Counted from the first letter of the stretch, positions 1 through 6,965 are shown. The stretch is 7,043 bases of DNA from Prevotellaceae bacterium (GCA_031290375.1 JAITNR010000187.1:1-7043), one strand, 5' to 3'. A program made the numbers and translations. The notes: a model not told the origin generated them from the letters alone.

Positions 1-234
1 ATTTTACATAAAACACGAAATATAGCATAATTAACCACTACAAAACAACTTTTACTCAAAAAGTGCCATTTTTACACAGTTTGGATATGGGGATTGGGGG
101 ATAGAGTGTCGAAGTCAGGGGATTTCTTTGATTACAACCACTTTCCTACCTGATAGAATGCAATGTGGGTTAATTTTTATATAGCACAGAACGTTAATCA
201 GACTGCTGTCAGCGGTATATTCTCAAAAAGAAAA
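1..234. other. Left-end intergenic stretch, no supported gene
   Basis: No reading frame here has a credible start, length and family resemblance. Two plus-strand frames stay open for roughly 40 to 50 codons, and a 24-codon plus-strand ORF (ATG at 163, TAA at 235-237) stops just where the terminator hairpin begins. None matches a family I recognise. A G-rich patch lies at about 84-106. No Bacteroidota promoter motif was found on either strand. The stretch could be the decayed 3' end of a convergent gene, or plain spacer. Confidence 0.5.
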
Positions 235-276
235 TAATAAAAGAGACTGAACATGAGAGTTCAGCCTCTTTTATTA
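235..276 (-). terminator. Rho-independent terminator, probably bidirectional
   Basis: An inverted repeat pairs TAATAAAAGAG (235-245) with CTCTTTTATTA (266-276). It continues inward as CTGAAC (247-252) with GTTCAG (259-264) after a single A/C mismatch, leaving a 6-nt loop. That is 17 paired bases. Read on the minus strand, the arm ends in a T-rich run that continues into TTTTC. It lies about 45 nt past the stop codon of the large secreted-protein gene and so terminates that transcript. The plus-strand arm also ends in T residues, so it could end transcription from the left as well. Confidence 0.85.
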
Positions 277-321
277 ATAGATTAAAACTATATTTCCCTT
301 TTTATTCTGTCTTTTTAGTTT

Positions 322-3300
322 TCAATTCTTCACTGTCAATTTTCCTACTCTGTTTATGCCGTCAGATACAACTCTCACAAGATAGGTTCCAGCCACGTAG
401 TTGGCAACGTCCAACTCAACATTGTCGTTACCTGCCTTAATAAGCAGCGTTTCTATTAGTTTGCCGTTGATGTCGGTTACTGTTATTTTGGCGGACGTAA
501 GCAAGCCTTTTACCTTAATTGTGGCTGTTGAACTGGCAGGGTTAGGATAGATGATGAACTCTTCGACATTAGTTGTTTCAATTCCAAGACCGTCTAATGT
601 TGTGAATGTCAAAGTGTCTCCGTTAAATTGATCCTCGTTTGCTATTGCGTAAGCAAAAAAGTAGTATTCAGTACTCGGAGCGAGACCGCTTACAGTTTCG
701 GCTGCATTTGTTGTCGTTACATTTGACCACGTTTCTGCGCTGATTGTCTTATATTTAAAACCTTCCGATGTAACAGGCACCGTGCCTGCTGTTACCGTTT
801 TGTGTAACGTAGCACCTGTTGACGTGAGGTTGTCGGCAGATTCCGTACTAACTGTCGGCGGTTCAATCGGAGTAGAAACAATCTCAATATCATCAACATA
901 ATAAGATGCGGTAGCATTAGCAGTTTGTTTGAAAGCAATATAATGGTAATTCGCAGGAACTCCAGCAAGCGAAACATTGATATGCGACCAAATGTTTCTG
1001 ATATATGTAGGTGATGCGTCCTGAACTGGCAAATAAGAGGTTTGGTCTGAAATATCCGACATCACACCAACTTCAAATACGTCCGCATTCTCCATTGACG
1101 ATCTTAACCAAAAACTTACTACCATAGTATTTGCTCCTTCGGCGAATTCAGGGGTCGCTATGATTTGCGTTCCGCCGTTAAACTGCAAACTGTAGGGCGC
1201 TGAACGAGTAATGGCATTGAGGGGGTCTGAGACAATAATTCTTGGGAATCCATCGGATGTCTGAATCTGTGTCCAGCAATCAGGTACACTTGATGGGGTA
1301 TAACTGTCAAAATTGTCCGACCAGAATGCAGATGTTACTGTACCGCAGAGTGTCCTGAATGCGATTGCGCTTGTCCAGTCACTTGTTCCGTCTGCTTCGC
1401 CGCAATTTGCCTGCACATATACATAGTATGGCGTACTTGGACTTAAATCTGTTGGAGAGTAATATGGTATGGTAACAGCAATTGGACTCACAGCCGTAAA
1501 ATCTGTTACGGGGGAGGTTGATATAACTACGTTCCACGCTGTTTCTGATGATATTCCTGCTGCCCAACCAATATCCACCGAGGCTTGATCTATGTTTGAT
1601 ACAGTTACGGAAGTTGGTTTAAAACAGGAGGGCAACTCATGAACATCAACATCATCAAGATAATAAGATGCGGTAGCAGTGGCAGTTTGTTTGAAAGCAA
1701 TAAAATGACTGCCGTTAACTGCATTATTGAGCTGAACCTCAAAATAAAACCAGGTAGCACCACTCGTGGCAGGCGTTACGTCTCGAATTGGCACAAATGT
1801 GCTTTGGTCTAAAACATCTGACATTACACCAACTTCAAACGTCCCCGCAGTGGCAGTTCCCTTTCTCAACCAGAAACCTACCTCCAAAGTATTTGCCTCT
1901 GAAGCAAATCCGGGAGTTGCTATTATTTGCGTGTTGCCATTAAATTGTAAACCATTTGGGGTTGAGTGGTTAGTTAAAGCAACTCTTGGGTATCCTGCAT
2001 TTGCCTGAACCTGTGTCCAGCAAGCAGGTATATTTGTTGCGGCGTAAGAGTCAAAATTGTCTGCCCATGGCAATGTTGTTACTGCTCCGCAGAGTGTTCT
2101 GAATGCGACTGCACTTGTCCAGTTGCTTGTTCCTCCGCCACAATCTGCACGTACGTACACATAGTATACAATACTCGGACTCAAGTTTGTTGCAGTGTAG
2201 TATGGTGTGATAACACCGATTGCCTGTACATTATCAAGATCACTGATGGCGGTGGGGGAAATGATTACATCCCATGCTGATTCGGATGCCCCTGCTGTCC
2301 AGGTGATATTTGCCGAAGTTTGATTAATGACCGGCACTGACACATTAGTTGGTTTGAAACAGGCAGGCAAGTCGTGAACATCCACGTCATCAATATAATA
2401 AGACCCATAGGCAGTGGCGGTTTGTCTCAAAGCAATAAAATGATTGCCGCTAAGCGCATTATTGAGTTGAACCTCAATATACAACCAGGTAGTACCACTC
2501 GCGGCAGGCGTTATGTTTCGAATTGGCTCAAATGTAGTTGGGTCTAAAACATCTGACATTACACCAACTTCAAACGTCCCCGCAGAGGCATTTGCCATTC
2601 TCAACCAGAAAGTTACCTCCATAGTATTTACCTCTGCATCAAAAGCGCGGGTTGCTATTGTTTGCACTCCATAGCCGTTAAATTGTATGCTGTTGGGAGA
2701 TGAGTGATTAGCGTTAATCGCAACTTGGGGAAATCCATCGTATTGATCAACTACAGTCCAGCAGTAAGGCTTGGTTCCCTGCGCATAACTATCAAAATTG
2801 TCCATATAGGGCAATGTTGTTACTGCTTCGCAGAGAGTATAGAATGTTACTGCTTCTGTCCAGTTGCTTGTTCCGTCCGCACCGCAATCTGCCTGCACAT
2901 ATACGTAGTACAGCGTACTTGGCAACAAACTTGTTGCAGTGTAGGGATTAGCAAGAGTAGCGGTTACAGGGTAGGAAGTAAAATCGGCTATGGGACCTTC
3001 GGAAATAATAACGTTCCATGCTGCTTCTGCGCCGCCCGTCCAGGAAATCTCTGCCGTTGTCAGACCAATGTCCGATACCGCCACAGAAATTGGAGTACCG
3101 CAGCTATTGCCTGTGATACTGATATTGTCAATAGCAACAGGATTACTACCACCGCTATTATCACAATAAAACATAAATACAACCTTTTTTGTTGTATTAG
3201 CCACATAGGAGCTGTGAATGTAGAATGTTGAGCGTTGCCAGGCTGCCTGCCCAAAAAAAACTCCCAAATAGATCACACCCTCGCCGGTAATCCAGTTGTT

Positions 3301-3705
3301 GGTTAGATTGCCCCAGGTAGCTGGAACAGTCATAGTGTCAGGGATAACAAAAGCCTCTACCCTGTCCCAATTAGCACTCTCTGCCATCACTGCCCAATCA
3401 AACGAAATCGAGTATTCGGGGAAAGAATTCCCGAAATCAACAGTAAAGTACGCCGTTGAGTGACTCACTACGGTATTGGTGTAGGCATTGGCAGTGCCAT
3501 CGTTGGTAATGTACAGGGAATTGCCGGGGTTTCCCGTTGCCGAACCAATCATCCAATAATTTGTAGCAGTATTGGGTGCCATTGTCCAGTCAGTACTTAC
3601 GGTGGGATTTTCAAAATCCATCGTAAAAGGCACAGTATAGGTTGTCTGTGCCACTCCATACATAGCAAACAAAGTTGCTATGATTAATGTTGTAAAATGC
3701 TTCAT
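322..3705 (-). CDS. T9SS-secreted multi-domain adhesin-like protein (jelly-roll/Fn3 repeats, type A sorting domain)
   Basis: This 1127-residue protein begins with a Sec signal peptide (Lys2, hydrophobic core to about residue 17, cleavage likely near GVAQ at 17-20). Four beta-rich modules like the cleaved-adhesin/MAM-like domains of Bacteroidota surface proteins (about 27-198, 297-445, 545-690, 795-943) alternate with four fibronectin type III modules (about 202-291, 449-538, 694-787, 948-1037). The jelly-roll modules end in signatures such as IDNISI or DDVDVH; the Fn3 modules carry W, LxPST-YYVYV and NWT or DWT motifs. The last 80 residues are a T9SS type A sorting domain (IYPNPASS at 1052-1059, AGTYLVRV at 1105-1112, final KLTVKN). 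Known of the family: such proteins cross the outer membrane by T9SS, lose the sorting domain and stay on the surface or are released. No catalytic domain is visible, so adhesion or binding is inference. ATG at 3705 has an A/T-only leader and no Shine-Dalgarno sequence. The gene stands alone, followed by a strong terminator. Its substrate is unknown. Confidence 0.9.
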   Translation of the reverse strand: MKHFTTLIIATLFAMYGVAQTTYTVPFTMDFENPTVSTDWTMAPNTATNYWMIGSATGNPGNSLYITNDGTANAYTNTVVSHSTAYFTVDFGNSFPEYSISFDWAVMAESANWDRVEAFVIPDTMTVPATWGNLTNNWITGEGVIYLGVFFGQAAWQRSTFYIHSSYVANTTKKVVFMFYCDNSGGSNPVAIDNISITGNSCGTPISVAVSDIGLTTAEISWTGGAEAAWNVIISEGPIADFTSYPVTATLANPYTATSLLPSTLYYVYVQADCGADGTSNWTEAVTFYTLCEAVTTLPYMDNFDSYAQGTKPYCWTVVDQYDGFPQVAINANHSSPNSIQFNGYGVQTIATRAFDAEVNTMEVTFWLRMANASAGTFEVGVMSDVLDPTTFEPIRNITPAASGTTWLYIEVQLNNALSGNHFIALRQTATAYGSYYIDDVDVHDLPACFKPTNVSVPVINQTSANITWTAGASESAWDVIISPTAISDLDNVQAIGVITPYYTATNLSPSIVYYVYVRADCGGGTSNWTSAVAFRTLCGAVTTLPWADNFDSYAATNIPACWTQVQANAGYPRVALTNHSTPNGLQFNGNTQIIATPGFASEANTLEVGFWLRKGTATAGTFEVGVMSDVLDQSTFVPIRDVTPATSGATWFYFEVQLNNAVNGSHFIAFKQTATATASYYLDDVDVHELPSCFKPTSVTVSNIDQASVDIGWAAGISSETAWNVVISTSPVTDFTAVSPIAVTIPYYSPTDLSPSTPYYVYVQANCGEADGTSDWTSAIAFRTLCGTVTSAFWSDNFDSYTPSSVPDCWTQIQTSDGFPRIIVSDPLNAITRSAPYSLQFNGGTQIIATPEFAEGANTMVVSFWLRSSMENADVFEVGVMSDISDQTSYLPVQDASPTYIRNIWSHINVSLAGVPANYHYIAFKQTANATASYYVDDIEIVSTPIEPPTVSTESADNLTSTGATLHKTVTAGTVPVTSEGFKYKTISAETWSNVTTTNAAETVSGLAPSTEYYFFAYAIANEDQFNGDTLTFTTLDGLGIETTNVEEFIIYPNPASSTATIKVKGLLTSAKITVTDINGKLIETLLIKAGNDNVELDVANYVAGTYLVRVVSDGINRVGKLTVKN
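873..3102 (-). repeat. Three tandem 245-251-codon units inside the secreted-protein gene
   Basis: Residues 202-448, 449-693 and 694-944 are three successive copies of one Fn3 plus jelly-roll unit, each beginning with a Cys (CGTP or CFKPT). Shared motifs are WNV/WDV-IIS, YYVYV, NFDSY, QFNG, FWLR, EVGVMSD and DDVDVH/DDIEI. The first two units are also very close at the DNA level: 1806-1850 and 2541-2585 are 45 identical bases, 735 bp (245 codons) apart. The third unit, nearest the C-terminus, has diverged more. This points to duplication, with recent copying or gene conversion between two units. Confidence 0.85.
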
Positions 3706-3748
3706 ACGTTAAAAAATTAAATTTATTAATAAAAAAAATTAAAACTTC

Positions 3749-3934
3749 CTAAAAAAAAGCCAATGGCAGTCTGTTTTTATTAACAGACTGTATATCAGCT
3801 ATATAATTATAATACAGGCACGTAACTGCTTGATAATCAACGGCTTGGCGGAGTAACTCACTCATAATCAATAAGTTACGAGCTTTTTCTGTTCGTAACA
3901 TTGGAATCATTGGTATTTGTGAGTAACCTTTCAT
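3749..3934 (-). CDS. Candidate small protein, 61 residues, unknown
   Basis: The frame runs from ATG at 3934 (MKGYSQIPMIPM) to TAG at 3749-3751. It is preceded by an A-rich, Shine-Dalgarno-free leader (AAATACAAAG), typical of Bacteroidota starts, and by a promoter candidate at 3978-4008. The middle (about residues 15-38, EKARNLLIMSELLRQAVDYQ) looks like an amphipathic helix. There is no signal peptide or membrane segment, and I do not recognise a family. The 3' end of the frame overlaps a hairpin and T run, so the region could instead be a non-coding leader RNA of the next gene, with this frame open by chance. The same frame is open upstream back to the ribD stop codon, but that part reads like non-coding AT-rich DNA. 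Confidence 0.35.
   Translation of the reverse strand: MKGYSQIPMIPMLRTEKARNLLIMSELLRQAVDYQAVTCLYYNYIADIQSVNKNRLPLAFF
3751..3790 (-). terminator. Hairpin plus T8 tract: terminator or attenuator
   Basis: A perfect 9-bp stem pairs CAGTCTGTT (3767-3775) with AACAGACTG (3782-3790) around a 6-nt loop. On the minus strand it is followed after 8 nt by eight T residues (3758 down to 3751). The spacer between stem and T run is longer than in a textbook intrinsic terminator, which lowers confidence. It lies 46 nt upstream of the start codon of the secreted-protein gene. It could end the transcript of the small ORF and of porX-ribD, or act as an attenuator in the leader of the secreted-protein gene. Confidence 0.5.
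3821..3899 (-). promoter_or_regulatory. Possible alternative-pairing leader RNA
   Basis: Read on the minus strand, the segment at 3874-3881 (TCGTAACT) can pair with the upstream segment 3893-3899 (GTTACGA, 7 bp), with 3853-3858 (AGTTAC, 6 bp) or with 3821-3827 (AGTTACG, 7 bp). These pairings exclude each other. The loop of the first hairpin carries AACAGA (3888-3893), complementary to the TCTGTT in the 5' arm of the hairpin at 3767-3790. This resembles an attenuator, but several short complementary words can arise by chance in AT-rich DNA, and covariation cannot be tested here. Confidence 0.25.
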
Positions 3935-3977
3935 CTTTGTATTTGCTTTTATCTTTTTTGTTGATAGAAAGTAAATG

Positions 3978-4008
3978 CGAAGATAAAGTATTTTTTTTAA
4001 TAAACAAA
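3978..4008 (-). promoter_or_regulatory. Bacteroidota-type promoter candidate upstream of the small ORF and secreted-protein gene
   Basis: On the minus strand TTTG (4008-4005), 19 nt, then TATCTTCG (3985-3978) matches the Bacteroidota consensus TTTG/TAnnTTTG with one mismatch in the -7 element. Transcription would start near 3971, giving a leader of about 37 nt to the small ORF or about 265 nt to the secreted-protein gene. A much weaker alternative for the latter alone is TTG (3763-3761), 19 nt, then TAATTTTT (3741-3734). Confidence 0.45.
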
Positions 4009-4126
4009 ATGTTTTTTTGGGAATGCTATTTGATAAATAAATTATTTGGAGGTTTTGCCTGAAAGCATGACATTGTGGCAAAAGTTCTGCCCTTCGAGAA
4101 GAGGTGGTACTTGCATTCGCAGGCTC

Positions 4127-5176
4127 CTATGAATGTATTTTAGAACGTCTTATATTTGGCAGTCTGGGAGCATCAATGCCCCGTCCTATCGTCTGGTTTG
4201 AAGTTTCAATATGAACTTCGTCCCAAAGTTTTTTGTCTATAAAACTCTGCAAAAGTTGCCTTCCCCCCTCTACAATAAGCGATTCAAGCGAATTTTCAGA
4301 CAGATAATTCAATATTAGGAAAATAATATTTTTAGAAAAATCTAACTTTTCATAAAAAATATTTCCGTCTGTTTCCTGTTTTAAATCATTAAAAATAACT
4401 GTTTTAGTCGTATTATCAAAGATATTGTAATCTTTTGGAACAACAAGATTCCTGTCGATAATTAACCTGACCGGATTTTTGCCTGCCCATTTTGTAACTG
4501 TCAGTTTGGGATTGTCCAAAAGTGCAGTTCTTGTGCCAACCAAAATTGCCGCTTCTTGCGTTCTGCCCTTATGATTGAGCGTTTTAGAAACTGAATCTGA
4601 TATTTTTAGCGGCGGCAAATCGGCATTCTCCCTTTTTTTGTCAATAAATCCGTCTGCGGTTTGTGCCCATTTCAAAATGATGAACGGACGATGTTTTTCA
4701 ATATTGGTAATAAAACGTTTGTTAAGATGTCTGCAAGCCTCCTGCTCTATCCCTGCAATTACTTCAATACCTGCATTTTGCATTTTGCCGATACCTTTGC
4801 CATTTACTTTCGGATTTGGGTCTGCCATACCGACAACTACTTTGGGAATTTTGTTCTCAATAATCAAATCAACGCAGGGAGGAGTTTTGCCGAAGTGCGA
4901 ACAAGGCTCAAGATTGACATAAAGAGTTGATTTGCTAAGCAAAGATTTATCTTTAACCGAATTAATAGCATTAACCTCAGCGTGAGGCTCACCGTAACGC
5001 TGATGATAGCCTTGCCCGATAATCAGTCCGTTATGCACGATTACAGCCCCAACCATCGGATTTGGCGCAGTTTTACCCTGAGCAAACGAGGCAAGGGTGA
5101 GACAACGGTGGATAAACTGACTTGCTCTTTCGTCAGGCTGAGGGTCGGAACATGTATTGTTATCTGATATTTCCAT
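4127..5176 (-). CDS. ribD: Bifunctional riboflavin biosynthesis deaminase/reductase RibD
   Basis: RibD catalyses two successive cytoplasmic steps of riboflavin synthesis: deamination of 2,5-diamino-6-ribosylamino-4(3H)-pyrimidinone 5'-phosphate, then NADPH-dependent reduction of the ribosyl side chain. Of 349 residues, about 15-145 are the zinc-dependent deaminase domain, with NPMVGAVIV (39-47), HAEVNAI (65-71) and PCSHFGKTPPC (91-101). His65, Cys92 and Cys101 are the zinc ligands and Glu67 the proton shuttle. The reductase domain follows, with ILKWAQTADGFID (167-179), GTRTALLDNPKLTVT (214-228) and VEGGRQLLQSFI (302-313). The C-terminus after GRGIDAPRLPN is only about eight residues, shorter than I expect, so the last strand may be missing. 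The ATG lies 8 nt after the porX stop with no promoter between, implying co-transcription. No other rib gene and no FMN riboswitch was recognised nearby. Confidence 0.95.
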   Translation of the reverse strand: MEISDNNTCSDPQPDERASQFIHRCLTLASFAQGKTAPNPMVGAVIVHNGLIIGQGYHQRYGEPHAEVNAINSVKDKSLLSKSTLYVNLEPCSHFGKTPPCVDLIIENKIPKVVVGMADPNPKVNGKGIGKMQNAGIEVIAGIEQEACRHLNKRFITNIEKHRPFIILKWAQTADGFIDKKRENADLPPLKISDSVSKTLNHKGRTQEAAILVGTRTALLDNPKLTVTKWAGKNPVRLIIDRNLVVPKDYNIFDNTTKTVIFNDLKQETDGNIFYEKLDFSKNIIFLILNYLSENSLESLIVEGGRQLLQSFIDKKLWDEVHIETSNQTIGRGIDAPRLPNIRRSKIHS

Positions 5177-5184
5177 AGATTTGG

Positions 5185-6735
5185 TTACTTTCCACTCATC
5201 ACCACCAGAGGCACAAGCATTTCTTCAAGCGAAATTCCGCCGTGTTGAAAGGTGTTTTTAAAATAGTTCACATGGTAATTTAAGTTGTTGGGATACACCA
5301 TAAAATTACCGCCTGTTGCAAATATATACGAAGAACTGATATCAGGACTTGGCAGCAAAGCCTTTGAAGGTTGCGTTATTTCAAAAACATCTCTTTTGTT
5401 GAAGTTTAACGCTTTGCCAACTTTATATCGTAGATTTGTGCTTGTGTTTCGGTCGCCTATAACCTTGACTGGCTTACTGACTTTAATAGTGCCGTGATCA
5501 GAGGTAACTACCACCTTAAAGCCGTTTGCCGCAAGTTCCTTGAAGAGCGAAAAAGTAGATGAATGCTTGAACCACGACACCGCCAATGCTCTGTATGCCG
5601 CTTCGCTTTGTGCAAGTTCGCGTATCATTTTTGAGTCGGTTCTTGCGTGAGAGAGCATATCAATAAAGTTCAATACACATACATTCAGAGGATTAGCCTT
5701 TAGCGAAGATATTTGAGAGAGCAATTTTTCGCCGCCGGCAGAATTGTTGATTTTGTGATACGAAAAATTTATTTTCCTGCGATAACGCTCTAATAATGCT
5801 GCTATTAGAGCCTCTTCGTTGTTGTTTTTCCGTTCATCGTCCAGTTCGTCAACCCAAAGCGAAGGCAACATTTCCTTTATTTGCAGTGGCATCAGTCCTG
5901 CAAACAGCGCATTACGGGCATATTGCGTGGTGGTGGGTAAAATGGTATAGCAAAGTTCCTCAGTATCAAAGGTAAAGTAGTCACCAATAATTTCCTGTAC
6001 CATTTTAAATTGGTCGTAACGAAAATTGTCTATCACTATCAAAAATACCTTGTTTCCTTCGTCTAACAATGGAAAAATCCGCTTTTTAAACACATCAGGA
6101 CTGATCAGTGGACGCTCGTCAGGATGTTCAAACCACGAAAGATAATTTTTTGAAATATACTTTGAAAAAGATAAATTTGCATCTTCTTTCTGCGAAAGCA
6201 AAAGGTTGTGCATTTCGTTTTGGGTAGAATCCAAACGCAAATCCCAAAAAACAAGTTTTTTGTAAATATCTGTCCACTCTTCGCTCGAATTGGCAAAGTT
6301 AATACGGTTGCTGATTTGTGCAAATTCCGTACTGTAGGTAGTTGTAATCTGCTCTTTTACAATATCTTTGCTGTGAAGATTTTTTTTGAGTGTCAAAAGG
6401 ATTTGGCTTGGATTGACCGGCTTTGTGAGATAGTCGGCAATTTGATTGCCTATAGCCAGATCCATAATGTTCTCCGCTTCGTTTTTGGTAATCATCACAA
6501 CAGGAAGATTGGGATTTGTCTGTTTTATTTTAGAAAGGGTTTCAAGCCCTGAAATGCCCGGCATATTTTCGTCTAAGAACACAATATCAAAGCATTGACT
6601 GTTAATTATTTCCAACGCATCAATGCCATTAGTTACGGTTGAAAGTTCATATCCTTTTTCTTCTAAAAAAATCAGATATGGGTGCAACAATTCAATTTCA
6701 TCATCAATCCAAAGTATTTTTTGTTTCTTCTGCAT
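5185..6735 (-). CDS. porX: PorX-type response regulator with PglZ domain (T9SS regulator)
   Basis: PorX is the cytoplasmic response regulator that, with the kinase PorY and an ECF sigma factor, controls T9SS gene expression in Porphyromonas gingivalis. Of 516 residues, about 5-120 form a receiver domain: acidic pair Asp11/Asp12, phospho-acceptor Asp55 (FLDENMPG), Thr83 and Lys105 (DYLTKP). A helical linker leads to a PglZ (alkaline-phosphatase superfamily) domain from about 205. Its metal-site residues look intact: Asp236 (IVIDNFR), Thr268-270 (ILPTTTQ), Asp359 and His363 (NFIDMLSHAR), Asp413 and His414 (TSDHG), His498 (QHGG). Studied PorX proteins bind zinc there and have phosphodiesterase activity. 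No DNA-binding domain is visible, as usual for PorX. The start is ATG at 6735. A frame 13 codons longer, from TTG at 6774, is rejected because it would contain the promoter. PorX is about 518 residues in P. gingivalis, so the length fits. First gene of a likely porX-ribD operon. Confidence 0.95.
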   Translation of the reverse strand: MQKKQKILWIDDEIELLHPYLIFLEEKGYELSTVTNGIDALEIINSQCFDIVFLDENMPGISGLETLSKIKQTNPNLPVVMITKNEAENIMDLAIGNQIADYLTKPVNPSQILLTLKKNLHSKDIVKEQITTTYSTEFAQISNRINFANSSEEWTDIYKKLVFWDLRLDSTQNEMHNLLLSQKEDANLSFSKYISKNYLSWFEHPDERPLISPDVFKKRIFPLLDEGNKVFLIVIDNFRYDQFKMVQEIIGDYFTFDTEELCYTILPTTTQYARNALFAGLMPLQIKEMLPSLWVDELDDERKNNNEEALIAALLERYRRKINFSYHKINNSAGGEKLLSQISSLKANPLNVCVLNFIDMLSHARTDSKMIRELAQSEAAYRALAVSWFKHSSTFSLFKELAANGFKVVVTSDHGTIKVSKPVKVIGDRNTSTNLRYKVGKALNFNKRDVFEITQPSKALLPSPDISSSYIFATGGNFMVYPNNLNYHVNYFKNTFQHGGISLEEMLVPLVVMSGK

Positions 6736-6751
6736 TTTATAATTTTTTACG

Positions 6752-6759
6752 CAAAGGTA
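6752..6759 (-). promoter_or_regulatory. -7 promoter element of porX
   Basis: TACCTTTG on the minus strand is a perfect match to the Bacteroidota -7 element TAnnTTTG. The expected start of transcription is about 6745, giving a very short A/T-rich leader of about 10 nt before ATG at 6735. No clear TTTG lies at the usual 19-21 nt upstream distance, so the -33 element is weak or absent. Confidence 0.6.
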
Positions 6760-6812
6760 CAACAATTTTTCCAAGAAAAGATTTTTATTAAGTGAAAGTT
6801 ACGATTTGCTTT

Positions 6813-6861
6813 TGTCATTGCGCTTGCCCTGCGTGTCATTGCGAGGAACGAAGTAATCCGG
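6813..6861. repeat. Dispersed GTCATTGCGAGG-type intergenic repeat, one full and one partial copy
   Basis: TGTCATTGCG occurs twice, at 6813-6822 and 6834-6843. The second copy continues as GCGAGGAACGAAGTAATCC (6841-6859). This word resembles the short repeat (GTCATTGCGAGGA-CGAAG) scattered through intergenic DNA of many unrelated bacteria, including Bacteroidota. It lies between the two divergent promoters. On the minus strand it lies inside a 67-codon frame that starts with TTG and should not be called a gene. Confidence 0.6.
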
Positions 6862-6933
6862 AATACATTTTCCACAATTCTCACAATTTACAGACCCAAA
6901 ATATGTCAATTCTGAAATTCTGTAAAAAATAAA

Positions 6934-6965
6934 TTTGCACAATCCAAAAATTATATCTACCTTTG
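6934..6965 (+). promoter_or_regulatory. Bacteroidota-type promoter for the rightward gene
   Basis: TTTG (6934-6937), 20 nt, then TACCTTTG (6958-6965) matches both elements of the Bacteroidota promoter perfectly with standard spacing. Transcription should begin near 6972, giving a leader of about 43 nt before ATG at 7015. Confidence 0.75.

Noticed and set aside
2704..3231. 175-codon plus-strand ORF opposite the secreted-protein gene, and similar ORFs at 1766-2008 and 3460-3687
   Set aside because: These are antisense shadows of the repetitive Fn3/jelly-roll coding sequence, rich in Cys and Ile and with no promoter or family resemblance.
3935..4126. Continuation of the ribD frame past the TAG stop, as read-through or a longer gene
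   Set aside because: The translation is Lys- and Leu-rich AT-type sequence with no RibD similarity. It crosses a promoter candidate and its only upstream start is TTG at 4081. Only the part from ATG 3934 is kept, with low confidence.
4112..4136. Inverted repeat GCATTC/GAATGT across the ribD stop as a terminator
   Set aside because: It has only about six pairs including a G-T wobble, a long loop and no T run after it on either strand.
4575..5167. Several plus-strand ORFs opposite ribD
   Set aside because: They mirror the conserved RibD coding frame, which has clear catalytic motifs, and have no leader or family match.
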